8,377 nucleotides of DNA from Chitinophaga pinensis (lineage in GTDB: Bacteria; Planctomycetota; Phycisphaerae; Phycisphaerales; SM1A02). The translations under genes were made by a program, and so were the position numbers. Positions 1 through 6,067 of the stretch are shown one piece after another (positions within the stretch are counted from its first letter, which is position 1; each line of letters begins with the position of its first letter). The stretch lies in assembly GCA_943329105.2 (NCBI GenBank), contig CALQCP020000087.1, positions 1 through 8,377 of the forward strand, given 5' to 3'. Under the pieces are notes generated by a model that made no database searches, had not been told where the DNA came from, and saw only the letters and a list, made by a program, of their open reading frames with translations.

Positions 1-1
1 A

Positions 2-340
2 CCGCTTATCAAGGCGGATCTGACCTACATCATCGACCTCGAGTTGTCCAAGGTGAAGGAACGCCTGACTGGGCGCCGCATCACCCTCGAAGTCAGCGAC
101 CCCGCAAAGGACTTCCTCATCGAGAAGGGCTACAACCCTGACTTCGGTGCCCGTCCGCTGCGTCGCGCGTTGGCGCAGTTCATTGAGGATCCGCTTGCAG
201 AGCGGCTGCTCAGTGGCGAGTTCGGCGAAGGCACCGCGATTGTTGCCGTGCACGAGGCCGGCAAGGACTACCTGACCTTCACCGGTACTGGTACTGAGAA
301 CACTGACGAGACTCGCAAGATCGAGGCGCAGCCGACCTGA
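2..340 (+). CDS. clpC: ATP-dependent Clp protease ATP-binding subunit ClpC, C-terminal fragment
   Basis: This is the last 112 residues of a Clp/Hsp100 AAA+ unfoldase; the gene begins outside the window and is read in frame from base 2. The visible part is the small C-terminal subdomain (D2-small) of the second AAA+ module. Its signature GYNPDFGARPLRRA contains the sensor-2 arginine of the GAR motif and is followed by IEDPLAERLLSGEF. Clp ATPases of this class form hexamers that unfold substrates for ClpP in the cytoplasm. I favour ClpC over ClpB because of the wording IIDLELSKVKERL before the motif and IEDPLAE after it; ClpB usually has INPLA-type text here. The last 20 or so residues, rich in Thr and Glu, are a loose tail of the kind seen in ClpC. 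A strong intrinsic terminator starts 29 bases after the stop, so this gene ends its transcript. The Clp family is certain; the C versus B subtype is an inference. Confidence 0.85.
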   Translation, partial: PLIKADLTYIIDLELSKVKERLTGRRITLEVSDPAKDFLIEKGYNPDFGARPLRRALAQFIEDPLAERLLSGEFGEGTAIVAVHEAGKDYLTFTGTGTENTDETRKIEAQPT

Positions 341-369
341 GTCGGAGCGATTGCAAAGATTCCAGCTTC

Positions 370-409
370 CACCGACTGGTCGTATGTTGCGACCAGTCGG
401 TGTGTTTTT
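370..409 (+). terminator. Intrinsic terminator after clpC
   Basis: A perfect 13-bp inverted repeat (370-382 against 390-402, CACCGACTGGTCG and its complement) encloses a 7-base loop and is followed within two bases by a run of five T (405-409). This is a classical rho-independent terminator. It closes the clp transcript and separates it from the MOSC gene. Confidence 0.93.
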
Positions 410-452
410 ACCCGGGACCCGGTTGCGCTCATCGACTGCGCTGTCCGGTTCG

Positions 453-458
453 TATAGT
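453..458 (+). promoter_or_regulatory. Candidate -10 box of the MOSC gene
   Basis: TATAGT matches the bacterial -10 consensus at five of six positions and ends 9 bases before the ATG at 468. No clear -35 hexamer lies at 16-18 bases, and no Shine-Dalgarno sequence precedes the ATG. If the box is used, the transcript would start within about three bases of the start codon. Confidence 0.35.
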
Positions 459-467
459 TCCAACGCG

Positions 468-1331
468 ATGGCTACCGCCGTTACATCCACAAGCAGCGCA
501 ACGAAACACATGGTGGTGGACTCGCTGCACGTCTATCCACTCAAGGGCGCCGCGGGATTCTCCCCGAGCACGTGGCCCGTCGATGAGCGCGGGCTTCGTC
601 ATGACCGTCGCTTCATGGTGGTCGATGAGGACGGGGTATTCATCTCACAACGGACGAACCAACGGATGGCGCTGATTGGCGCAGCGATTTCCGACGCTGG
701 ACTGCGCATTGCCAGTGCAGCGGGAACGCTGGATGTTTCCTTCCCATCCGACAGCGCTCCAACCATCCGCGCCACCGTTTGGGACGATTGCCTTGACGTT
801 CGCGTCGCTGATCCAAACGCAAGCCGCATGCTGAGTGAAGTTCTTCGCGCGCCCGCACAGTTGGTGTGGATGCCTGATGATTGCGAGCGATTGACAAGCG
901 TCAAGCGCGGAGAACCAAGACGCCACGTCAGCTTTGCAGACGCTGCTCCGCTACTACTCGCAACGACCGCGGCCCTGGAAGAGTTGAACACCCGGCTGCA
1001 GCACAGCGGATCGTCGGCCATACCGATGGATCGATTCCGCCCGAACGTGGTGGTGCGTGGTGCCACGGCCGGCGCCGATGATCACTGGCGCATCCTGCGT
1101 ATTGGCAACGCAGCATTTCGCGTCAGTAACGCCTGCAAACGCTGCAAGGTGATCACCATTGATCAATCAACCGGCGAGTTCGCAGGAAACGACCCGCTCA
1201 CCACCCTTGCCACCTACCGCGCCGAAGGGCCAAGCGTTACATTCGGGCAGCACATGATGGCGGAGACTTCCGGTTCGATCAGTGTTGGTGATGCGGTGGC
1301 CGTTGATGCAAGGCATGAGCCATTGCCATAG
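468..1331 (+). CDS. MOSC domain protein, YcbX/mARC-like molybdenum enzyme
   Basis: The 287-residue product has an N-terminal MOSC beta-barrel domain (about residues 16-135, opening VDSLHVYPLKG) and a C-terminal MOSC domain (about 145-282). MOSC proteins of the YcbX/mARC branch bind the molybdenum cofactor and reduce N-hydroxylated compounds. The sequence NACKRCKVITIDQSTG holds C223 and C226. By comparison with mARC (pattern RC....VD..TG), C226 is the likely Mo ligand. The following PLTTLATYR, FGQH and GSISVGDAV also match the mARC order. The ferredoxin domain that follows MOSC in E. coli YcbX is absent, so electrons must come from a partner protein. The frame is open upstream to an ATG at 351, but that start lies before the clpC terminator hairpin, so I chose the ATG at 468. 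An ATG at 510 (M15) is also possible. The lipoprotein gene follows 9 bp after the stop and may be cotranscribed. No cofactor-synthesis gene is in view. Confidence 0.83.
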   Translation: MATAVTSTSSATKHMVVDSLHVYPLKGAAGFSPSTWPVDERGLRHDRRFMVVDEDGVFISQRTNQRMALIGAAISDAGLRIASAAGTLDVSFPSDSAPTIRATVWDDCLDVRVADPNASRMLSEVLRAPAQLVWMPDDCERLTSVKRGEPRRHVSFADAAPLLLATTAALEELNTRLQHSGSSAIPMDRFRPNVVVRGATAGADDHWRILRIGNAAFRVSNACKRCKVITIDQSTGEFAGNDPLTTLATYRAEGPSVTFGQHMMAETSGSISVGDAVAVDARHEPLP

Positions 1332-1340
1332 CCTTCCCGC

Positions 1341-2465
1341 ATGAACACTCAACAGCAACGGATGAAACTTGTAACGATCGCGGCACTTGTGGCTCTGACT
1401 GGCATCGCCGCATCCTGCAGTTCGCTGGTTGCAACCGGGACCGCCGATCAAGCGCATGCAGTGGCTCAACTTGCTCCGCTCTATGCGGTGCCGAAGTTTG
1501 TTGCACCGGGACCAGCCTTCGATGCAAAGAAAGTCATGGCTGGCAAGTCGATCCTCAGCATTCCGGGACCAACAAGCAACCCGTGGTACATGCAGGGCCT
1601 CACCGCGATGAAGAGCGTGGCGTCGATGGCGGGATACTCCTACTCCTTCGTTAATAACAGTGGCGAGCGGGCTCAATATCAGAAAGGCATGGAGACTGGC
1701 ATTGCATCGAAGGTCTCATTGATCGACCTCTTTGCCGGGCCAAGTCCAAGTGATCTGACGAAGGAAATCGCTGCCGCGAAGGCGGCCGGGACGATCGTCG
1801 CGGTATCGCACAACTTTGGCGTCGGTGCCGCGGTGCCGAACGATGTTGCCAACCTACCCGTCGACTTCGCACGCGCGGGTCGTCTGTTGGCGGACTGGGT
1901 GATCTCCAAAGACACCACAGCTCATGTGCTGGTGCTCGTATCCGACGAGTTGCCGTCAACGGCGTCGCTCCGCAGTGGGATCGCTTCGGAGTTCGAGCAG
2001 TACGGCGGCCCGAACATCAAATTTACATTTACGAATGTCGCAATCGCCAATTGGAGTACGGGCCTGAAGCCCGCTGTGGAGGATGCATTCAAGGCCGATC
2101 CAACGATCTCCTACGTCATCTGCATTTACGACAGCATGTCCGAGTTCGTTGTGCCTGCGGTCGCCGCTGCAAACATGGAAGGCAAGGCGAAGATCATCGG
2201 ATTCAACGGCACTCCATTCGTCCTTGACATGATCCGTGCTGGCAAGGTGGAGATGGCTGTGGGCGAATGCCTCGAATGGACTGGTTACGCGATCGCCGAC
2301 GCTGAAATGCGCCTCATTGGCGGTATGGGCACGGTGAAAGACATGAACATTCCGCTGCGCATCTTCACCAAGGACAACGCAGCAGAAGCTGGAATCCCCG
2401 CCACCTTCTCCAAGGGCTACGGCGCCTCGTTCAAGTCGGACTACCGAAAGCTTTGGGGATTCTGA
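1341..2465 (+). CDS. Sugar-type ABC transporter substrate-binding lipoprotein (RbsB-like, orphan)
   Basis: This 374-residue protein looks like a periplasmic binding protein of the ribose/galactose cluster (Peripla_BP_4). The N-terminus is a lipoprotein signal: basic start (R7, K9), hydrophobic stretch LVTIAALVALTGIA, and a lipobox-like AASC with C26 as the likely lipidated cysteine. The mature part shows the two-lobed pattern: lobe-1 strand SILSIPGPTSNPWYMQGL (70-87), a typical ligand-binding start; TIVAVSHNFG (151-160); hinge-region crossing near 190-203 (AHVLVLVSDE); and lobe-2 strand KIIGFNGTPFVLDMIRAGKV (284-303). The end DYRKLWGF recalls several sugar-binding proteins. No permease or ATPase gene lies beside it, so it may serve a distant transporter or act as a sensor input. 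The ligand cannot be read from the sequence. The ATG at 1362 (M8) would give a more standard signal peptide; neither start has a clear ribosome-binding site. It sits 9 bp after the MOSC gene. Confidence 0.8.
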   Translation: MNTQQQRMKLVTIAALVALTGIAASCSSLVATGTADQAHAVAQLAPLYAVPKFVAPGPAFDAKKVMAGKSILSIPGPTSNPWYMQGLTAMKSVASMAGYSYSFVNNSGERAQYQKGMETGIASKVSLIDLFAGPSPSDLTKEIAAAKAAGTIVAVSHNFGVGAAVPNDVANLPVDFARAGRLLADWVISKDTTAHVLVLVSDELPSTASLRSGIASEFEQYGGPNIKFTFTNVAIANWSTGLKPAVEDAFKADPTISYVICIYDSMSEFVVPAVAAANMEGKAKIIGFNGTPFVLDMIRAGKVEMAVGECLEWTGYAIADAEMRLIGGMGTVKDMNIPLRIFTKDNAAEAGIPATFSKGYGASFKSDYRKLWGF

Positions 2466-2508
2466 GCGGTCCGGACCGAGTTGCGAAGCCGGCACAATTC
2501 AATACAAG

Positions 2509-2559
2509 CACACGAAACACAACGCGCACCCCCGATGGGAGTGCGCGTTGTGATGTGTG
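2509..2559. terminator. Probable bidirectional terminator between convergent genes
   Basis: A perfect 12-bp stem (2518-2529 with 2541-2552) has an inner CCC/GGG pairing (2531-2533 with 2537-2539) and an outer 5-bp CACAC/GTGTG stem (2509-2513 with 2555-2559), separated by a small internal loop. It lies between the stop of the binding protein at 2465 and the minus-strand stop at 2578. The T-rich tail is weak on both strands, with only a TTT on the minus side. Its position between two convergent stops is the main argument for termination. Confidence 0.7.
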
Positions 2560-2577
2560 AACTTGAAGATCTAAAGA

Positions 2578-3255
2578 TCAGACTCCGCGACGGCGACTAG
2601 CACCGCCGATGAGGCCGGCCGCGCCGAGCAGCGCGACGGCGCCTGGAGCAGGCACCGCTGCCGCGTGGCCCAGGTACATGGTCTCAGCACCGACGAAGTA
2701 GGCCGTCGCAGCGATTCCCATTGGCTGAAGCTGGAAGGAAGTAATCGTCTGATTCGGATCAGCAACCCAGAATCCCATGAACTGGTCGGCAGAGCTGACG
2801 GTGCGAAGGATCGACTCGCCCGTGGAGAGCTTCAGCCAAATCCTGCCGCCAACGGCCTTGCCGCTACTGTCCACAAACTGGAAGCCGCCACCGATTCCGC
2901 GTACGCCACCCATCGGCAATTGATACTGAGCAGTGAAGTTCATCGTGAGTGCGGCGCCAGCTTGAGTGGCATACAGACCTGTTCCGGTGCTCTGCAGTGA
3001 ACCGGCGGATACTGTGGCAGTCCATGCTGACCAGCCTGTGCCACCGGAGACAACCGAGCCGCTCGCGGGTCCCTTAAAGTTCTCCGTGTAGTACTCCGCT
3101 GAGTAGCCGGCACCGAAGAGGTTGATGTCTCCGTCAGTCGGCGCGTTCTGCCATTCCGTGAGGTCGGAGAAAGCGATGACGTCCGTGGTGTAACCAGCGT
3201 TGACTGAGGCGATGAGCGAGCCGGCAGCGATAGTTGCAAATGCAAAGTTCTTCAT
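2578..3255 (-). CDS. Secreted protein with PEP-CTERM-like VPAPG anchor, paralogue A
   Basis: The 225-residue product has a signal peptide (MKNFAFATIAAGSLIASVNA, likely cut after A20). The mature domain is built of short beta-like segments rich in Gly, Ser, Thr and aromatics. Its C-terminal anchor is VPAPG (201-205), a hydrophobic stretch to about 219, then RRR (221-223). That tripartite tail is the layout of PEP-CTERM sorting signals, which exosortase-type enzymes process at the inner membrane; here VPEP is replaced by VPAPG. The domain text GVRGIGGGFQFVDSSG (117-132), GRIWLKLSTGESI and FMGFWVADP recurs in the upstream neighbour, so the two are paralogues. The fold is probably a beta sandwich, but I do not recognise a named family or a function. 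The mature part contains no cysteine. The ATG has a good ribosome-binding site (ACAGGG with a 7-base spacer). It lies 57 bp downstream of paralogue B and is probably cotranscribed with it. Confidence 0.83.
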   Translation of the reverse strand: MKNFAFATIAAGSLIASVNAGYTTDVIAFSDLTEWQNAPTDGDINLFGAGYSAEYYTENFKGPASGSVVSGGTGWSAWTATVSAGSLQSTGTGLYATQAGAALTMNFTAQYQLPMGGVRGIGGGFQFVDSSGKAVGGRIWLKLSTGESILRTVSSADQFMGFWVADPNQTITSFQLQPMGIAATAYFVGAETMYLGHAAAVPAPGAVALLGAAGLIGGASRRRGV

Positions 3256-3312
3256 TTTTATACCCTGTTTCCCTGTGAAATCGAATTGTGTGTGAGGTGT
3301 CGGAAGAGTGAA

Positions 3313-3978
3313 TTACTGCTTGCTCGTGCGGCGACGGCCGCTGGCAAAGACAGAGGCGACGGCCAAGAGCGCGCATGCACCTGGTGCAGGAACTCCCACG
3401 GATCCGAAGTACAAGTCGGTGGCCGAAACAACGGACACATCGGAGATCGGCTTGAGGATCAGACCGGTGATGGTGACGTCTGGATCAGTGACCCAGAATC
3501 CCGCGAACGAAGTCTTGCCAGTGAATTCGTGAACGATTGATGCGCCGCTTGAGAGCGTCATCTCGATGCGGCCAGGCTGATACTCGCCAGACGCGTCGAT
3601 GAACCCGAATTCTCCGCCAATACCTCGGAGCCCGCCGACCACGGCGGCCTTACTGCCAAGGTCAAAGAACAGCGTGGCTCCAGACTTTGAAGTGGACATG
3701 GCGCCGGACCCCTGGGTGACACTGCCACCGCTTGCAGACGCGGTCCATGAGGACCAACCCAGTCCGCCATAGATAGAGGACATCGTGAACGGGCGCTTCG
3801 ATTCAAAAGATTCCGAAGCGATAGCGGTGGTCGAATCTACGGGCAAGACTCCTGTCTTCGCTGCGAACTGAGTCCAGTCAGCAAGGCTATTGAAGGCGAC
3901 CGTGGAGGCCACGCCTGCAAATGAACTACCGGCGAGAAGTCCGACCGTGCCGATCAATGCCAATGTATGAAGTTGCAT
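3313..3978 (-). CDS. Secreted protein with PEP-CTERM-like VPAPG anchor, paralogue B
   Basis: This is a 221-residue exported protein. It has a signal peptide (residues 1-21, ending in GSSFA), a beta-rich domain, and a C-terminal tail VPAPG (196-200), hydrophobic ACALLAVASVFASG, then RRR (205-207). It aligns along its length with paralogue A: GWSSWTASASGGS against GWSAWTATVSAGS, GLRGIGGEFGFIDASG against GVRGIGGGFQFVDSSG, and FAGFWVTDPDVTITGLILKP against FMGFWVADPNQTITSFQLQP. The role is unknown; the anchor suggests surface display or matrix association. The frame is open upstream to an ATG at 4173, but the extra 65 residues are Pro/Arg-rich and lack export features. The start at 3978 gives a clean signal peptide and an AAAGGG site with a 7-base spacer, so I chose it. 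It is the first gene of the right-to-left operon, behind a hairpin-rich leader. Confidence 0.83.
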   Translation of the reverse strand: MQLHTLALIGTVGLLAGSSFAGVASTVAFNSLADWTQFAAKTGVLPVDSTTAIASESFESKRPFTMSSIYGGLGWSSWTASASGGSVTQGSGAMSTSKSGATLFFDLGSKAAVVGGLRGIGGEFGFIDASGEYQPGRIEMTLSSGASIVHEFTGKTSFAGFWVTDPDVTITGLILKPISDVSVVSATDLYFGSVGVPAPGACALLAVASVFASGRRRTSKQ

Positions 3979-3994
3979 CCCTGTTCCCTTTTCC

Positions 3995-4011
3995 GCGGGC
4001 AAACTGCCCGC
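3995..4011 (-). other. Stem-loop just upstream of the paralogue B ribosome-binding site
   Basis: A perfect 7-bp stem (3995-4001 with 4005-4011, GCGGGCA and its complement) closes a 3-base loop. In the minus-strand transcript it ends 3 bases before the AAAAGGG ribosome-binding site. There is no T run after it, so it is not a normal terminator. A role in translation or mRNA stability is possible. Confidence 0.55.
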
Positions 4012-4022
4012 TCGTTTCACCA

Positions 4023-4092
4023 CCCAGGAAATCCTCGGTCCGCACGGACCTGTCGGATCAATCACCTCCCTGGGGCTGACCGCTCCCTGCGG
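4023..4092 (-). promoter_or_regulatory. Structured 5' leader of the anchored-protein operon
   Basis: Three nested helices are visible: CCCAGG 4023-4028 with 4069-4074, ATCC 4031-4034 with GGAT 4055-4058, and GGTCC 4037-4041 with GGACC 4046-4050 around a 4-base loop. A small CCGC/GCGG hairpin follows (4080-4083 with 4089-4092). Together with the stem at 3995-4011 this gives a leader of folded elements in the minus-strand transcript. I compared it by memory with common riboswitch classes (c-di-GMP, glycine, cobalamin, ZTP, guanidine) and see no match. A regulatory function is an inference from the structure and position only. Confidence 0.4.
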
Positions 4093-4209
4093 CCTGCTCA
4101 GTTCAGTGCTCCCATGCCTATAGAGGCGAAAAATGGATGACGGATGGATCATGGCTGAGGCGCAGAATTTCAAAACTCGCCGTTTTCAACTGATAACAAT
4201 AGAGGGACA

Positions 4210-4240
4210 TTGATGAATGCCTCCTCCGGCTCGCTACGAT
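4210..4240 (+). promoter_or_regulatory. Candidate promoter of the SDR-LOG operon, leaderless type
   Basis: The -10-like TACGAT (4235-4240) ends exactly 7 bases before the ATG at 4248, so the expected transcription start falls on or next to the A of the start codon. A weak -35 candidate, TTGATG at 4210-4215, stands 19 bases upstream of it, slightly long. No Shine-Dalgarno sequence is present in the CGGCCCC that precedes the ATG. Confidence 0.5.
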
Positions 4241-4247
4241 CGGCCCC

Positions 4248-5303
4248 ATGGAACTACTTGTCCTTGGTGGCACCGCATTCCTTGGACCGGAAATCGTGGC
4301 CAGCGCTCAGCGCCGCGGTTGGAAGGTGACCCTGTTCAACCGCGGCAAGACGCGCGCGGACCTGTTCCCAGATTTGGAATCCATTCGCGGCGACCGTGAT
4401 CCTGCCAAGGGCGAGGGTCTGAAGGCGCTGGAGAAGGCCATCGCCGATGGGCGCCGCTGGGATGGCGTGATTGATACATCCGGCTATCGACCGCAGGACG
4501 TGCGTGCGTCCGCCACATTGCTCGCCAAGGCCGCGCGACATTACGTGTTTGTTTCCACAGTATCCGTGTACGCCTCCATGGCCACTCCGAATGCCGACGA
4601 GGGCGCAGCGGTGGGCACGATCGAAACACCGGAAGAACAGAAGCTCAGCAACGAAACGTACGGACCACTCAAGGCCGCGTGCGAGAAAGAAGCGCTCAAG
4701 GCGTTTCGCGAGCGCTGCTCCGTGCTGCGCCCGGGACTGATCGTTGGACCTGGCGACCCGACCGATCGGTTTACGTATTGGCCCGTGCGTATTGCACGCG
4801 GCGGGCGCGTCTTGGTGCCTGGCCCCAAGGAGCCGCGCAAGGCGCTGATCAGTTTCGTTGATGTGCGCGACTGCGCGGAGTTCTGCGTTCGCTGCATCGC
4901 CGATGGTCACGGCGGAACCTACAACGTGACCGGACCTGCCGGACCGTTGACGTTTGACGAAATGGTTGACGGCTGCAAGGCGTGCACTGCAGCGTCGGTG
5001 GAATTCGTACCGATCGATGAGACGTATTTGCTTGAAACTGCGAAGGTTTCACCATGGATGGGGCTGCCGCTCTGGCTGCCTGAAGATCCAGAATTTGCAG
5101 GCGCTGGCAACATCAGCCGCGCGCGCGCCGTTGCAGCTGGCTGCACGTTCCGCCCACTGGCAGACACCGTACGTGACACGCTGGCGTGGTGGGATAAGCA
5201 GCACCCCGATGCGTATGTATGGGGCGCTAAGCCCGGCCAACCCGGCCTATCAGCGGAGCGCGAATCAACCATCATCACCGAATGGGAAGCGTCAAAGAAG
5301 TGA
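4248..5303 (+). CDS. NAD-dependent epimerase/dehydratase-like SDR protein
   Basis: The 351-residue protein belongs to the short-chain dehydrogenase/reductase superfamily, of the extended/atypical kind. The N-terminal dinucleotide-binding turn is LGGTAFLG (6-13), followed by the beta2 end TLFNRGKT typical of the CSP41/isoflavone-reductase-like groups. VIDTSGY (74-80) marks the beta4 region. The active-site region has FVSTVSVYAS (101-110) and YGPLK (Y138, K142), the YxxxK pair. Later segments RPGLIVGPGDPTDRF and FVDVRDCAEF are standard for epimerase-like members. The substrate is unknown; a sugar nucleotide or small carbonyl compound is usual for the family, but some atypical members are not catalytic. 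The C-terminal GLSAERESTIITEW is often seen in this subgroup. The ATG at 4248 places the Rossmann motif right at the N-terminus as expected. Its 3' end overlaps the LOG-family gene by 22 bp, so the two are translated from one message. Confidence 0.82.
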   Translation: MELLVLGGTAFLGPEIVASAQRRGWKVTLFNRGKTRADLFPDLESIRGDRDPAKGEGLKALEKAIADGRRWDGVIDTSGYRPQDVRASATLLAKAARHYVFVSTVSVYASMATPNADEGAAVGTIETPEEQKLSNETYGPLKAACEKEALKAFRERCSVLRPGLIVGPGDPTDRFTYWPVRIARGGRVLVPGPKEPRKALISFVDVRDCAEFCVRCIADGHGGTYNVTGPAGPLTFDEMVDGCKACTAASVEFVPIDETYLLETAKVSPWMGLPLWLPEDPEFAGAGNISRARAVAAGCTFRPLADTVRDTLAWWDKQHPDAYVWGAKPGQPGLSAERESTIITEWEASKK

Positions 5304-6049
5304 CGCCCGAAGAGTTCCCTATTGGACCACCGGCTGCACCCGAGCAATTGATGCTCGCTGGTCCACGCCCGCGACTTGAGGAACTGTGGCGGGTCATTCG
5401 CATTGCGGTGGAATTCATTCGTGGATTTCGAAAGCTGCACTTTGTTGGTCCGTGCGTGACGGTGTTTGGCAGTGCGCGCTATCCCGAAGATCATCGGTGG
5501 TACGCCTTGGCGCAACAGGTGGGCGCTGAGCTTGGCCGGCGTGGGTTTACCGTGATGACTGGTGGCGGCCCCGGGATCATGGAGGCTGCCAATCGCGGCG
5601 CTCGTGAAGTGGGTGCGCCCAGCATTGGTTGCAACATCGCCCTACCGAATGAACAGAAACCGAATCCGTGGTGCGATCGAACCGTGGAGTTCCGCTACTT
5701 CTTCATTCGCAAAGTAATGCTGCTGAAGTACTCGTATGGATTTGTAGTGCTGCCGGGCGGCTACGGCACCATGGATGAACTGTTTGAAACGCTCACCCTC
5801 ATGCAAACTGGCAAGATCGCTGACTTTCCAGTGGTCATCATGGGGAAGGGCTACTGGGATGAACTGGATGACTTCATTCAGAAGCGCATGATTCCAGACG
5901 GGACGATCGATAAGGAAGATCGCGGCCTTGTGAAGGTCACCGATGACCCGGTAGAAGCAGCAGAGTTCATCGCTGAAGTTACCAAACGACGATTCGGGCT
6001 ACGCCTCGGCGCGCGCGCGCGCAAGCGTTGGTGGTTGTTCGAGGGCTGA
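5282..6049 (+). CDS. TIGR00730/LOG-family nucleotide phosphoribohydrolase
   Basis: This is a 255-residue Rossmann-fold protein of the LOG family, often mislabelled lysine decarboxylase. Characterised members split nucleoside 5'-monophosphates, including cytokinin riboside monophosphates, into base and ribose 5-phosphate. The hallmark motifs are present: VFGSAR (61-66), TGGGPGIMEAANRGA (93-107) and PGGYGTMDELFE (158-169), with R143 and E166 in the places of the catalytic Arg and Glu. The core runs from about 57 to 232. The N-terminal 50 residues and the Arg-rich tail ending RKRWWLFEG are extensions. Bacterial members act in nucleotide salvage or housekeeping; cytokinin production should not be assumed. 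The ATG at 5282 lies inside the SDR gene. A GTG at 5300 overlaps the SDR stop as GTGA and has GGGAAG 9 bases upstream, so it is a credible alternative start. A weak hairpin (6068-6093) follows the stop. Confidence 0.85.
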   Translation: MGSVKEVTPEEFPIGPPAAPEQLMLAGPRPRLEELWRVIRIAVEFIRGFRKLHFVGPCVTVFGSARYPEDHRWYALAQQVGAELGRRGFTVMTGGGPGIMEAANRGAREVGAPSIGCNIALPNEQKPNPWCDRTVEFRYFFIRKVMLLKYSYGFVVLPGGYGTMDELFETLTLMQTGKIADFPVVIMGKGYWDELDDFIQKRMIPDGTIDKEDRGLVKVTDDPVEAAEFIAEVTKRRFGLRLGARARKRWWLFEG

Positions 6050-6067
6050 TCGATTTCGGTTGCCAGC

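Larger units (their letters stand above)
3979..4247. other. Divergent intergenic region
   Basis: This 269-bp stretch separates the divergent starts of paralogue B (minus) and the SDR gene (plus). The half next to paralogue B holds the stem-loops described separately. The middle part (about 4093-4209) holds a near-palindrome GCCTATAGAGGC at 4116-4127, which could contain a -10 element for the minus strand, and a locally repeated GGATGG/GGATGA stretch at 4133-4150. The last part carries the + strand promoter candidate. I see no small gene in it. Confidence 0.6.

Noticed and set aside
411..425. CCCGGGACCCGG direct repeat and palindrome after the clpC terminator
   Set aside because: Too short and simple to separate from chance in GC-rich DNA.
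351..467. A 39-residue upstream extension of the MOSC gene beginning at the ATG at 351
   Set aside because: It runs through the clpC terminator hairpin, is not similar to MOSC N-termini, and has no ribosome-binding site. The domain begins after the ATG at 468.
1167..1676. A minus-strand open frame of 169 codons across the MOSC and binding-protein genes
   Set aside because: It lies opposite two genes with clear family matches, and its translation is rich in His, Arg and Cys without any domain pattern.
4023..4092. Assignment of the structured leader to a known riboswitch class
   Set aside because: I looked for core motifs of common classes and found no convincing match, so I left it unclassified.
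3979..4173. A 65-residue N-terminal extension of paralogue B
   Set aside because: It would bury the signal peptide inside the protein and crosses the hairpin-rich leader. The start at 3978 has a good ribosome-binding site.
4254..4910. A minus-strand open frame of 218 codons opposite the SDR gene
   Set aside because: It is antisense to a coding region with recognisable Rossmann and YxxxK motifs; its own translation shows no family pattern.
4919..5515. A minus-strand open frame of 198 codons opposite the SDR-LOG junction
   Set aside because: Both + strand genes here are well supported; the antisense frame is the usual by-product of GC-rich coding DNA.
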